Assembly (NCBI RefSeq): GCF_018219455.1
Contig: NZ_CP056122.1
Location: forward strand, 4,806,001-4,870,000
Source: Moritella sp. 5
Lineage (GTDB): Bacteria > Pseudomonadota > Gammaproteobacteria > Enterobacterales > Moritellaceae
Length of the DNA: 64,000 bases
Reading direction: 5' to 3'
The notes beneath the pieces are model-generated. The model saw only the letters and a program-made list of their open reading frames with translations, was not told the origin of the DNA and made no database searches. The position numbers and the translations under genes are program-made. Of this stretch, positions 1 to 8,567 are shown piece by piece (the stretch's first letter is position 1; each line of letters starts with the position of its first letter).

Positions 1-13
1 GTACCCCTAAAGT

Positions 14-32
14 AATTCATTGTAAATGAATT
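14..32. promoter_or_regulatory. Small palindrome upstream of the lipid operon
   Basis: AATTCAT (14-20) and ATGAATT (26-32) form a perfect 7-bp inverted repeat with a 5-base spacer, about 120 bp before the first start codon of the lipid operon. It could be an operator. No regulator gene is visible beside it in the window, so this is only suggestive. Confidence 0.25.
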
Positions 33-149
33 TGAATTAACACATAGATAACATTACGGTAACAACGTTATATATCCACATTTTATACATGGATAAATAA
101 AAGAGCTACTATCTTGATAACCATAATTTATAAATAAGGAACCTAACAA

Positions 150-638
150 ATGTCTATTAACAATTTAAGTACCATTGTAAACAAGATATCTAAACAATCA
201 GAAGAAATAAGTTCATTACAGTTATCTTCAATGTTTGGTGAAAAAGTTAAATTTTTTGGGCAATCTGGTATTCAAGTTAAATCACTTAATTTTAACAATG
301 CAATTCTACATCTCGAAAACAACGAAACAGTACAAAATCATATTGGTGGCATTCATTCTGCGGCAACCGCATTATTGGGCGAATCAGCTACTGGTTTTTT
401 AGTTGGCATGCACGTTCCTGATGATCGTATTCCTTTACTCAAATCTATGAATATTAAATACGTCCACCGCGCTGATGGTAATTTGAAAGCAACAGCAAGT
501 TTAACCGAAACTCAAATATCAGATATCAAAAATTCAGATAGGGGGGAGGCATCAGTAAAAGTCGTTATTACAGATAGTAGTGATAATAACCCTGTTGATG
601 CTGAATTCATTTGGGCATGGAAAACCAAAAAGAAATAA
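150..638 (+). CDS. Hotdog-fold (DUF4442/PaaI-like) putative thioesterase
   Basis: A 162-residue protein that looks like a single hotdog domain. The segment from about residue 63 (NHIGGIHSAATALLGESATG) matches the central helix of PaaI/DUF4442 thioesterases, where an Asn/His and a downstream Glu or Asp usually bind the acyl thioester. It is the first gene of a tightly packed seven-gene lipid operon (150-4625), so a role in hydrolysing or handling an acyl-ACP or acyl-CoA is inferred. The ATG follows AAGGAACC at a good distance. The DNA is clearly more AT-rich than the housekeeping genes further right, which suggests acquisition by transfer. The exact substrate cannot be read from the sequence. 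Confidence 0.7.
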   Translation: MSINNLSTIVNKISKQSEEISSLQLSSMFGEKVKFFGQSGIQVKSLNFNNAILHLENNETVQNHIGGIHSAATALLGESATGFLVGMHVPDDRIPLLKSMNIKYVHRADGNLKATASLTETQISDIKNSDRGEASVKVVITDSSDNNPVDAEFIWAWKTKKK

Positions 639-656
639 TATTTATGTGGAAATAAC

Positions 657-827
657 ATGAAAACTTATATTTGTAAGATATGTGACTGGGTTTACGATGA
701 AAAAAATGGAGACCCAGATTCAGGAATATCACCGGGTACAAGATGGGATGATGTTGACGAATTTTGGGTTTGCCCTGATTGTGGAATGGGTAAAAACAGA
801 TTCGATATGGTCGAACTAACTACTTAA
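657..827 (+). CDS. Rubredoxin
   Basis: A short gene of 56 codons. The product has two CxxC iron-binding pairs: C6/C9 in YICKICDW and C39/C42 in WVCPDCGMGK. It also carries the typical aromatic Y/W core and the GDPDSGI-PGT loop of rubredoxins. Rubredoxins carry single electrons with one Fe(Cys)4 centre in the cytoplasm. It sits 18 bp behind the hotdog gene and 23 bp before the carrier-protein gene. Two genes on is a diiron acyl-ACP desaturase, which needs an external electron donor, so this rubredoxin is inferred to be that dedicated donor. Confidence 0.93.
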   Translation: MKTYICKICDWVYDEKNGDPDSGISPGTRWDDVDEFWVCPDCGMGKNRFDMVELTT

Positions 828-850
828 GTTAAAATAAAAAAGGGATTTTT

Positions 851-1144
851 ATGATTAAAAATGAATTTAAAGAATTAGTGTTAGATACCATATCAAAGCA
901 CTCAAATATATCGAAAACAATAATTTCGAAGTCACATTTCACTTTATCTGAATTAATTCATACATCACCAAAACTAATTAATAGCGTTGATTTAATGGAA
1001 GTGTTTGCATATACCGCAATTCAAATAAAGAAAAAATATCAAGTCGCTCCTAAATTACCAGCCTTGCCATTAAGTACAACAATGGATGAAGTGGTTGAAT
1101 ACTTATTTGAAACAACAAAATTAAAGTTAGAGGTAAGACAGTGA
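851..1144 (+). CDS. Acyl carrier protein-like protein
   Basis: A 97-residue protein, the size of an acyl carrier protein. The stretch KLINSVDLMEVFAY resembles helix II of ACPs, where the phosphopantetheine-bearing Ser lies in a D-S-L motif. Here the motif is N-S-V with the candidate serine at S45. A dedicated 4'-phosphopantetheinyl transferase gene lies two genes downstream, which supports the assignment. The protein is more basic than a typical ACP, so it is a divergent member. The gene is preceded by an AGGGA-type ribosome site and its stop codon overlaps the GTG start of the desaturase, which implies translational coupling. Confidence 0.65.
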   Translation: MIKNEFKELVLDTISKHSNISKTIISKSHFTLSELIHTSPKLINSVDLMEVFAYTAIQIKKKYQVAPKLPALPLSTTMDEVVEYLFETTKLKLEVRQ

Positions 1145-2097
1145 ATACTTTAGATATAAATAAAACTAAACTTCCTCTTTGCGGAAATAAACCAAATGTA
1201 GAACGTAATGTATGGGCAGCGATTACAACAAACGATAATGGCTTATTTAAAACGTTCTGGCAACAACATAGGTATCATGAAGCTAGGCGATGGAGTGTGA
1301 CTGACTTCATCAATGAAATTGATTTTCCTAATTTAACAATGCTAGAACGATCCTACATAAAAAATGCCGGATTTGCAGAGATCACAACAAAACCTGGGGC
1401 CGATAGACTGACTCGTCAAGCCGATAGCGAATGCCAAAAATGGTTAAATACAAACCCTCAATTATCAGCAGTAATGCAAGCATGTGGTACCTGGAGCCGC
1501 TATTGGAATGAAGAAGAAAGCCATCATGAAATGGCTTTCTTATATCTATCTTATGCTGCTAATGAAAACACAGACAGCCCTATTCTAAATGCAGTACCGT
1601 CTGATAAGGAAATTATAGATTTTAGAAGAATATATCCTGATGACAATATGCTAAGAACACTAACAATTTTAGCTATGTCTGAAGGCATAGCAACGCTTCA
1701 ATATAACGATTTTGCTGACGCAGCAACAGATCCCGCACTTATAGCATTGTTTAGAAAAATTAGTTTAGACGAGTCTCAACACATGCGTAATTTCGTATCA
1801 TTTGCTAAAGCGCTGGTTGATAGTGGTGAGTTTGACATACGTGATGTTTTAAGTATGGCGATAATGTTTATGCGTGAAGATGGGGAGATATATGGCAACT
1901 CGGAAAATAGAGTCAAAGAACGTGATACTCATGTAAATTGGTGGGATGCAATTGATGATAACTGTAAACGAGATCCTGCGAGTGAGGAAAAAGAAGTTAA
2001 GCAAATTATTTTTAAAGTTGTAGAAAATATAACAGGTATAAAAGTGAGTGATGTAGAAGAACTTGAAGAAATATGGATGGAGCTACTCGTAGCATGA
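1141..2097 (+). CDS. Diiron acyl-ACP desaturase family protein
   Basis: A 318-residue ferritin-like protein of the soluble stearoyl-ACP/DesA desaturase family. Two iron-binding motifs are visible: E126-S-H-H129 (in EEESHHEMAF) and D210-E211-S-Q-H214 (in DESQHMRNF). E181 in SEGIAT corresponds to the additional helix-III ligand, and W/R-rich helices surround the site. Such enzymes use O2 and two electrons to introduce a double bond, or sometimes another modification, into an acyl chain held on ACP. The neighbouring rubredoxin and carrier protein fit as electron donor and acyl holder. The GTG start overlaps the stop of the carrier gene and the stop overlaps the start of the next gene (ATGA), so this is the heart of a coupled operon. 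Product and regiospecificity are unknown. Confidence 0.85.
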   Translation: MNTLDINKTKLPLCGNKPNVERNVWAAITTNDNGLFKTFWQQHRYHEARRWSVTDFINEIDFPNLTMLERSYIKNAGFAEITTKPGADRLTRQADSECQKWLNTNPQLSAVMQACGTWSRYWNEEESHHEMAFLYLSYAANENTDSPILNAVPSDKEIIDFRRIYPDDNMLRTLTILAMSEGIATLQYNDFADAATDPALIALFRKISLDESQHMRNFVSFAKALVDSGEFDIRDVLSMAIMFMREDGEIYGNSENRVKERDTHVNWWDAIDDNCKRDPASEEKEVKQIIFKVVENITGIKVSDVEELEEIWMELLVA

Positions 2098-2453
2098 TCC
2101 TTGGGATAGGGACCGATATTCAAGTCGTCGATGAAATGAAATATATTTCATCGCTACTTTATCCAGACCTAATGTTCACCCAGAATGAAATTGGTTATAT
2201 ATGCAATGGAAAAAATAAAACTGAACGATTAGCCACTTTATTTAGTGTCAAAGAAGCCTTTTTTAAAGCACTTCCGTCTTCATTTCAATGGGCATGGATA
2301 GATATTGAACTTAAAAAAAATATTGATGGAAGTCCATATTTATCGATAGATAAAATAATAGCGGCATATCCACTTATAGCTAACTGGAACATTAACTTAT
2401 CCTTAAGTCATAGTGGAGGTTATGTTCAATCGTTTGTCATCATTGAAGCCTAA
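2094..2453 (+). CDS. acpS: Holo-ACP synthase-type 4'-phosphopantetheinyl transferase
   Basis: A 119-residue AcpS-type enzyme that transfers phosphopantetheine from CoA to a carrier-protein serine. The N-terminal MILGIGTDI holds the metal-binding Asp, FSVKEAFFKAL is the second conserved motif (canonical FaaKEA.aKAl), and SLSHSGGY is the C-terminal motif. The start was set at 2094 because the family begins MI.GIGTD and this ATG overlaps the desaturase stop as ATGA. An in-frame ATG at 2073 would add only seven non-conserved residues. Being inside the operon, it is probably dedicated to the carrier protein at 851 and is not the housekeeping copy normally next to pdxJ. Confidence 0.88.
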   Translation: MILGIGTDIQVVDEMKYISSLLYPDLMFTQNEIGYICNGKNKTERLATLFSVKEAFFKALPSSFQWAWIDIELKKNIDGSPYLSIDKIIAAYPLIANWNINLSLSHSGGYVQSFVIIEA

Positions 2454-2513
2454 ATTAAACTTAACTATTAGAAAAGGAGAAATACCAATCTTATTAGTTT
2501 GGTATTAAAAGCC

Positions 2514-2933
2514 ATGGATATCAATGTATGTAATTGCTCTGAAATATCAATAAGACCTGGGGATCTAGATGTCGTCGGGCATGTTAATAATGCAAGAGTA
2601 TTAGAATTATTAGAATATGGTCGAATGAAATGGCTAAACTCTCAAAGTTGGAAACCAAACACAAGTTCGGCGGCTGTGGTAACAAGAATTGAGATCGACT
2701 ATATAAAAGAAATCGGCTTCGGAAAACCATTTATAAACACTTTGTTTAACAATAATAAAAATATTGATTTCACACAGCAGGACGAACGAGAATGCTGCTA
2801 TTCAATAACACTGAATCAATCCATAAAATCACAACCTGATTCGGAAGATATCTATGTAAATGCAATCATAAAAATTTCTTTTATAGATATAGATAAACGA
2901 ATATTAATTAGTATTAATGACTATACCCAATAA
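2514..2933 (+). CDS. Hotdog acyl-thioesterase (4HBT/YbgC-like)
   Basis: A hotdog-fold protein of about 139 residues. Its N-terminal region carries RPGDLDVVGHVNNARVLEL, the D-x-D-x-x-G-H-x-N-N signature of 4-hydroxybenzoyl-CoA/YbgC and acyl-ACP thioesterases, with the catalytic Asp in the DxD position. It is the second putative thioesterase of the operon and may release the modified acid from the carrier protein. The start is uncertain. The ATG at 2514 has no close ribosome site, while a TTG at 2499 and an ATT at 2493 lie nearer to the strong GAAAAGGAGA at 2471-2480. The domain is complete with any of these starts. Confidence 0.78.
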   Translation: MDINVCNCSEISIRPGDLDVVGHVNNARVLELLEYGRMKWLNSQSWKPNTSSAAVVTRIEIDYIKEIGFGKPFINTLFNNNKNIDFTQQDERECCYSITLNQSIKSQPDSEDIYVNAIIKISFIDIDKRILISINDYTQ

Positions 2934-2963
2934 CGTCACCATCATATAAGGAATGGAATCTAC

Positions 2964-4625
2964 ATGATAAATGATGCATGTATAAGTAATATCATTGATA
3001 GCATGAAAGGTAATTATACCAAAGGGATCCATTTAATGGATTCTGATTTTGAAAATGAAGTATTTACCTCTTTCCATGATTTGGCTAACTTAATCCATGA
3101 AACCAAAAATAAATTAAAAAGTAACGGCGTTACTGAAGGCGAGCATATATTATTTCCTTTTGAAACAACAATTACACACATTGTAACATTTTTCGCTATC
3201 ATGACGATAAAAGCAATACCATTATCTATAACCGCGCTATCTGCAACTGAAAACAAAAAAGAATATATAAGTTATATAACTCGTATTAAAAATAAATTTA
3301 ATGCCACTAAAATTTTTATACCAGAAGACATCGGACTAAACTTACCTTCTGATATTAATTTACTAAAACTAGATGATATAAAAAGTAGTGAGTTTCTAAT
3401 TGAGTCCCCTCATCGTACTGAAACTTTAGATGATCTAGCTTTTGTACAATTCTCTTCAGGATCGACCTCATTTCCAAAAGGGGTTCCAATTACTCATCAA
3501 AAAGTATGGACCCATACAAATAGAGTTATAAATTTTGATAAGCGGACATGCGATGACAACTTTGCATCTTGGCTTCCACTTTATCATGACATGGGATTAA
3601 TTGGAGGCCTACTCTCATCTCTTGTAAAACAAAACAATTTATATCTATCTCCTCCTAAAGTATTTTTATTTGATCCATTAGGGTGGCTTAAACTGCTGTC
3701 AGATAAAAAAATAGCCATTTTCCCGACACCAAATTTTGCTATCGAATACATTATAAAATTATGTCCTGATCTAGATGAAATATCACATTTAGACTTATCT
3801 AATTTAACAAGTATTTACATCGGAAGTGAACCAATCAACCCAACATCGTTGAAACAATTTACATCACTTTTAGCTAATGTCGGATTAAATGAGAAGGCAA
3901 TTGTGGCATGTTACGGTATGGCTGAAGCAGTATTAATGGTAACGGGAAATCATCAAACTGGGTTTAATACATTCACTGATAGTTTAGGGGTTGAATATGT
4001 ATCTGTAGGTAAACCTCTTGAAGATATAAAAATAAAAATTAATAAGACTGACTTTTCAGATTCTCACCTTCCTGCAGGTGAAATACTAATAAAGTCAAAT
4101 GACTTAGCTCAAAGCTATTACGGTGTAGAAGATCTGTTAACTGATAAAAATGGTTATTATCATTCAGGTGACATTGGATTTGTTCATGAAAATGAACTTT
4201 ATGTTATAGGCCGAATTGGAGACCGTTTAAAAGTCAATGGTAAAAGTATTTTCGCTATTGATTTAGAAAGAATAATTGATGATTGTGCGGTATTCAAAAA
4301 AGGTAACTTTGCGGTTGTACAGGTTGGCAAAAATATACACGCAATTGGCGTACCAAATACATTAAAAATACTTAATGATAGTGACCAGTTTAAAAATAAA
4401 ATAAGTGACAGTATCAGCGCTATTTATAATATTTCAATTCCAGTAGGGCATATCCATTTTGTTCGAAAAAAATCGATTCTGAAAACCAGTAGCGGTAAGT
4501 TAAAACGCCACAATATATTAGATTTATTAGCTAACAACAAACTATCAAACATGAGCACAACCACCTACCAGGTTGATTTTATGAGATATTACCTAGCATT
4601 ACTTCGTCTTAAATTATTTTCATAA
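2964..4625 (+). CDS. Fatty acyl-AMP ligase / acyl-ACP synthetase (ANL superfamily)
   Basis: A 553-residue adenylate-forming enzyme. Visible motifs are the A3 P-loop SSGSTSFPKG (164-173), A5 YGMAEA, the A7/A8 hinge SGDIGF and GRIGDRLKVNGKSI, and the C-terminal catalytic lysine in SSGKLKR. The overall pattern, with short A8 and PLYHDMGLIGG, resembles fatty acyl-AMP ligases, which pass acyl-adenylate to an ACP rather than to CoA. In this operon it would charge the carrier protein at 851 with a free fatty acid. A ribosome site AAGGAATGG precedes the ATG. The last 30 residues after the A10 lysine form a short hydrophobic tail of unknown use. Confidence 0.85.
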   Translation: MINDACISNIIDSMKGNYTKGIHLMDSDFENEVFTSFHDLANLIHETKNKLKSNGVTEGEHILFPFETTITHIVTFFAIMTIKAIPLSITALSATENKKEYISYITRIKNKFNATKIFIPEDIGLNLPSDINLLKLDDIKSSEFLIESPHRTETLDDLAFVQFSSGSTSFPKGVPITHQKVWTHTNRVINFDKRTCDDNFASWLPLYHDMGLIGGLLSSLVKQNNLYLSPPKVFLFDPLGWLKLLSDKKIAIFPTPNFAIEYIIKLCPDLDEISHLDLSNLTSIYIGSEPINPTSLKQFTSLLANVGLNEKAIVACYGMAEAVLMVTGNHQTGFNTFTDSLGVEYVSVGKPLEDIKIKINKTDFSDSHLPAGEILIKSNDLAQSYYGVEDLLTDKNGYYHSGDIGFVHENELYVIGRIGDRLKVNGKSIFAIDLERIIDDCAVFKKGNFAVVQVGKNIHAIGVPNTLKILNDSDQFKNKISDSISAIYNISIPVGHIHFVRKKSILKTSSGKLKRHNILDLLANNKLSNMSTTTYQVDFMRYYLALLRLKLFS

Positions 4626-4705
4626 ACTCAGAACAATTATACTGAACATACACTTTATTCAAAAGTTAATTTCAAATAGATTTTATCTTATAAAAGGATT
4701 TTAAA

Positions 4706-5119
4706 ATGAATGCGATCAAAAATAGAATCACAAAAGCAGCTGTTGTGACAGGTATTATCGCGGGGTTGCTATATGGTAGCTGGGCGTTATATGCAAATTA
4801 CGCCGACGGAATTGTAATTGCGTCCCAAGCTGCTGCAGTGCAATTTATCTGTAGTGCTCTACTTGGGTTTTTCATGACATTTATTATGGACCAAATTTGT
4901 GCGAATAAACGAACACCCCGATTTATTATGATTCCGGCGTCAGTTATCACCCCATTATTACTCACCTTATTTGTCAGTTATTATTCACATTATTTAAATG
5001 CCACACCCAATATTATTATTACTATCTTACCCTCACAAATTTTAGGTCTCATCTGGACCAGCCTTTACACAGCTAAACTATTAAAAGTAACTGTCAATAC
5101 AACACCAACGGCTGTCTAA
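4706..5119 (+). CDS. Four-helix integral membrane protein, function unknown
   Basis: A 137-residue hydrophobic protein with four evident membrane segments (about residues 11-30, 43-63, 73-93 and 102-123). It has a short cytoplasmic-type charged loop (CANKRTPRF) between segments two and three. An AAAAGGA ribosome site precedes the ATG. It lies 80 bp after the acyl-AMP ligase gene in the same direction and just before a strong inverted repeat, so it probably ends the lipid operon. I do not recognise the family; a transport or membrane-anchoring role is only a guess. Confidence 0.6.
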   Translation: MNAIKNRITKAAVVTGIIAGLLYGSWALYANYADGIVIASQAAAVQFICSALLGFFMTFIMDQICANKRTPRFIMIPASVITPLLLTLFVSYYSHYLNATPNIIITILPSQILGLIWTSLYTAKLLKVTVNTTPTAV

Positions 5120-5134
5120 GCAATTCAATAAATA

Positions 5135-5182
5135 TAGCGATGCCTTAATCGAAAACTTTCTTTTCTTTATAAGGCATCGCTA
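5135..5182 (+). terminator. Strong hairpin closing the lipid operon
   Basis: A perfect 13-bp inverted repeat (5135-5147 with 5170-5182, arms TAGCGATGCCTTA and TAAGGCATCGCTA) around a pyrimidine-rich 22-base loop, just after the membrane protein gene. No T-run follows, so it may be a factor-dependent terminator or a messenger-stabilising hairpin. Confidence 0.5.
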
Positions 5183-5276
5183 AAGCAGAATCACGATAAA
5201 TCGTCCATACTACCTCTAAGTTCCTTTTAAATTTGTAGGCTTATTTGCAACACTATCGTCTGCAAAGGAGGTCAAA

Positions 5277-6368
5277 ATGGACCACGCATATGATTATACT
5301 AAACAGCAGCAGTTTAGTAATCCTGCGGGGACCGAAGGCTTCGAGTTTGTCGAATTCTCGTCTCCCGATCCAAAGCAGCTTGCCATGCTTTTCCAACAGT
5401 TGGGTTTTCATCCTTATGCCCAACATCAAACACGCCCGTTAACTTGGTTCAAACAAGGTCATATCCATTTTTTAGTCAGTACAGAAGGTCGCGGTTTCGC
5501 CTCTGAATTTGCGAAACAACATGGTCCTTCTGCCTGTGCGATGGGCTTTAAAGTAACGGATGCACACAAAGCGTATCAACACGCATTGAGCCGTGAAGCC
5601 AAACCTTGTAAGCGTAAAATTCTCGAGTTCGGTGTACCTGCGATTTATGGCATTGGCGAAAGTCTGCTGTATTTAGTCGATGATGATGTAAGAACACGGC
5701 TGTATCAGGAACAATTTGAATTAATAGGCAAAACTGAAGACGCATCTAACTCGGCGGGACTCACTTATATCGACCACCTGACCCATAATGTGCATTGTGG
5801 GCATATGGATCCGTGGGCTGAATTTTATGAGCGTATCTTTAACTTTCGAGAAATACGTTATTTTGATATTAAAGGCACGATGACAGGTTTACGCAGCCGT
5901 GCCATGACCAGCCCTTGCGGCAACCTCCGTATTCCCATCAATGAAAGCAGTGATGATAAGTCGCAGATTGAAGAGTTCTTGCAGGAATACCACGGCGAAG
6001 GGATCCAGCACATCGCCTTAGGCACAGATGATATTTATCAAACTGTCTCGACGTTAAGAGCGAATGGTATCGAGTTTATGGATATACCCGACACTTATTA
6101 CGACATGATTACAGAACGCTTACCCGGTCATCATGAAGCGATTGAGCAACTAAGAAAAAATCGTATTCTAATTGATGGTCATATCGAATCAGGAAAATTA
6201 GTCCTGCTACTGCAAATTTTCACTAAAACATTAATCGGCCCTATCTTCTTCGAAATTATTCAACGCAAAGGAGATGAAGGGTTTGGCGAAGGTAACTTTC
6301 AAGCCTTGTTCGAATCCATTGAAAGAGACCAGCTCGTACGAGGTGTACTTTCGACGAAAGATAAATAA
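5277..6368 (+). CDS. hpd: 4-hydroxyphenylpyruvate dioxygenase
   Basis: A 363-residue Fe(II) dioxygenase that converts 4-hydroxyphenylpyruvate to homogentisate, the first committed step of this tyrosine pathway. The two vicinal-oxygen-chelate halves are visible. The C-terminal half carries the 2-His-1-Glu iron site: His in YIDHLTHNV, His in GIQHIALGTDD and Glu in IFFEIIQRKG. The start has a textbook AAAGGAGGTCAAA ribosome site. It is followed at 23 bp by hmgA, then fahA and maiA, the same order as in Vibrio homogentisate operons. If downstream steps fail, homogentisate polymerises to the brown pigment pyomelanin. Confidence 0.96.
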   Translation: MDHAYDYTKQQQFSNPAGTEGFEFVEFSSPDPKQLAMLFQQLGFHPYAQHQTRPLTWFKQGHIHFLVSTEGRGFASEFAKQHGPSACAMGFKVTDAHKAYQHALSREAKPCKRKILEFGVPAIYGIGESLLYLVDDDVRTRLYQEQFELIGKTEDASNSAGLTYIDHLTHNVHCGHMDPWAEFYERIFNFREIRYFDIKGTMTGLRSRAMTSPCGNLRIPINESSDDKSQIEEFLQEYHGEGIQHIALGTDDIYQTVSTLRANGIEFMDIPDTYYDMITERLPGHHEAIEQLRKNRILIDGHIESGKLVLLLQIFTKTLIGPIFFEIIQRKGDEGFGEGNFQALFESIERDQLVRGVLSTKDK

Positions 6369-6391
6369 ACACAGTGCCTAGAGGAAAAGAT

Positions 6392-7516
6392 ATGATCCGT
6401 AGAATTAGCTTCCCACTACGCAAAGGCACCTACTCTCGGCAGGCGCATGCAGACCTGCCTGAACAAGGTATATTTGAGCGAGAAGTCAGTCGGGAAGGTT
6501 TCTATGGACCCGCAACACACCTACATCATAAACATCCACCGACTGGCTGGAGTGCATGGTCAGGTAATCACAGGCCAAGGGCATATAACCTATTAAAACT
6601 GTCCTACTCGCAAATATCGCCCTGGGATGCACCGCTACTGTTACACAATGCCCATTGTCAGATCCGCTTCTGGAAATGTAACGAAAACATGAAAACCTTA
6701 GTCAGAAACGCAGATGGTGATGATCTGTTATTTATCCACCAAGGCCACGGCGAATTGTTTTGTGATTACGGCCATTTAAGTGTCAAACAAGGCGACTACA
6801 TATTAATTCCACGCGCTTGCTTATGGCGTTTAGAGCCTGCCGAACCCATCACATTACTGATGATCGAAGCCACCAATGATTATTATGGTTTACCTGATAA
6901 AACTATCGTCGGCCAGCATGCGATATTTGATCAAACAGTACTGGATACCCCAGAAATAGATGCAGCCTATCTGCAACAACAAAATGAAGATCCGTGGCAA
7001 GTCGTGCTTAAACGTTTTAATGAACTGTCGATGATTGAGTACCCTTTCAACCCCCTTGATGTGGTGGGCTGGCACGGTAATGTATCTGTCGTCAGGATTA
7101 ATTGGCAAGATATTCGCCCGTTAATGAGCCATCGTTTTCACCTGCCACCGTCCGCGCATTCAACGTTTGTGACCAATCGATTTGTAGTCTGCACTTTCGT
7201 GCCCAGACCAATGGAAACTGATCAGGGGGCATTGAAAGTACCTTTTTACCACAGCAATGATGACTTTGATGAAGTTATCTTTTACCACCAGGGTGAATTC
7301 TTTAGCCGCGACAGTATAGAACCAGGCATGTTGACCTTTCACCCTTGCGGTTTTACCCACGGCCCTCAGCCCAAAGCCTATCGCGCAGGTTGTAAGTCAC
7401 AGCGAAAAGAAACAGATGAAGTAGCAGTAATGATTGATACTCGCGATGGCTTAGATATTGGGTCCCTGATGCAAGATGTGGAATGGCACGGTTATGTCGA
7501 TAGCTGGAAAGAATAA
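6392..7516 (+). CDS. hmgA: Homogentisate 1,2-dioxygenase
   Basis: A 374-residue ring-cleaving dioxygenase that opens homogentisate to maleylacetoacetate. Cupin-type strands and His/Glu-rich segments typical of the family are seen, such as GHGELFCDYGHLS, FYHSNDDFDEVIFYHQGEFF and HPCGFTHGPQP, which hold the presumed iron ligands. It is shorter than the roughly 430-residue human/Pseudomonas type but matches the length found in Vibrio/Shewanella operons. The ATG at 6392 was chosen because GAGGAAA lies just upstream. A GTG at 6374 would sit before this ribosome site. Confidence 0.93.
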   Translation: MIRRISFPLRKGTYSRQAHADLPEQGIFEREVSREGFYGPATHLHHKHPPTGWSAWSGNHRPRAYNLLKLSYSQISPWDAPLLLHNAHCQIRFWKCNENMKTLVRNADGDDLLFIHQGHGELFCDYGHLSVKQGDYILIPRACLWRLEPAEPITLLMIEATNDYYGLPDKTIVGQHAIFDQTVLDTPEIDAAYLQQQNEDPWQVVLKRFNELSMIEYPFNPLDVVGWHGNVSVVRINWQDIRPLMSHRFHLPPSAHSTFVTNRFVVCTFVPRPMETDQGALKVPFYHSNDDFDEVIFYHQGEFFSRDSIEPGMLTFHPCGFTHGPQPKAYRAGCKSQRKETDEVAVMIDTRDGLDIGSLMQDVEWHGYVDSWKE

Positions 7517-7574
7517 CGCTATAAAACCGATTGTAAAAATTAAAACTTAACGAACACATAGGTAAGAGGCTGGA

Positions 7575-8567
7575 ATGAAATTAGCAACATTAAAAAATGG
7601 ATCTAGAGATGGCAGCCTACACCTGGTAAGTAAGGACTTACAAACCGCAGTGTGTACTTCATCGATAGCGACAAGTTTACAATGGGCATTAGAAAACTGG
7701 CCAGCTGTCGAGTCCCAACTGCAAGCACAATATACACGATTAAATAACAGGGAATTAGACGATATTATTCAGTTCTCAAATTGCCAATTAGAATCACCAT
7801 TGCCCAGAGCATATCAATGGATTGACGGCAGCGCTTACGTCAATCATGTCGAGTTAGTGCGTAAAGCCAGAGGGGCTGAAATGCCGGCATCGTTTTGGTC
7901 TGATCCGTTAATGTACCAAGGCGGCAGCGACAGTTTTTTAGGCCCCAATGACAATATCCCACTGATAGACCCAGCTTGGGGATTGGATTTTGAAGGTGAG
8001 GTAGCGGTGATCACTAGCGATGTGGACATGGGCGTAAATACCTCCGCGGCCAGTAATACCATTTTATTAATTACTTTAGTCAACGATGTATCACTGCGTA
8101 ACTTGATCCCCAGTGAATTAGCTAAGGGGTTTGGATTTTTTCACAGCAAGCCCTCCACCGCATTTTCTCCCGTTGCAGTGACCCCAGATGAACTCGGCGA
8201 GGCATGGGACGGAGCCAAGTTACATTTACCTTTGTACAGTTATCTCAATGATGCATTATTCGGCTCGCCCGATGCAGGCACTGATATGACATTTGATTTC
8301 CCCCGTTTAATTGCCCACGCAGCCAAAACCAGAACTTTAACTGCGGGAACCATTATTGGTTCGGGCACAGTGTCTAATTGTGACCGAACGGTAGGCTCAT
8401 CCTGCCTAGCAGAAAAAAGAATGCTGGAAAAAATAACCACAGGTGAAATCACTACCCCCTTTCTACAGAATGGCGACCGAGTAAAAATTGAAATGCGTGA
8501 TCACGCGGGGCAATCCATTTTCGGCGCAATAGAACAAATGGTGGTGATGCAAGATGAAGCTTTATAG
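7575..8567 (+). CDS. fahA: Fumarylacetoacetate hydrolase family protein
   Basis: A 330-residue FAH-family enzyme that splits fumarylacetoacetate into fumarate and acetoacetate, ending the tyrosine pathway. Family features include the metal-binding acidic DFEGEVAVI, NDVSLRNLIPSE, GFFHSKPSTAFSP and the late GSGTVSNCD motif. It is shorter than eukaryotic FAH, as is usual for this bacterial subgroup. It overlaps maiA by 14 bp, so translation is likely coupled. Confidence 0.94.
   Translation: MKLATLKNGSRDGSLHLVSKDLQTAVCTSSIATSLQWALENWPAVESQLQAQYTRLNNRELDDIIQFSNCQLESPLPRAYQWIDGSAYVNHVELVRKARGAEMPASFWSDPLMYQGGSDSFLGPNDNIPLIDPAWGLDFEGEVAVITSDVDMGVNTSAASNTILLITLVNDVSLRNLIPSELAKGFGFFHSKPSTAFSPVAVTPDELGEAWDGAKLHLPLYSYLNDALFGSPDAGTDMTFDFPRLIAHAAKTRTLTAGTIIGSGTVSNCDRTVGSSCLAEKRMLEKITTGEITTPFLQNGDRVKIEMRDHAGQSIFGAIEQMVVMQDEAL

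Noticed and set aside
5245-5442. 65-codon frame overlapping the start of hpd
   Set aside because: Different frame from hpd, no family features; hpd has a perfect ribosome site and full homology.
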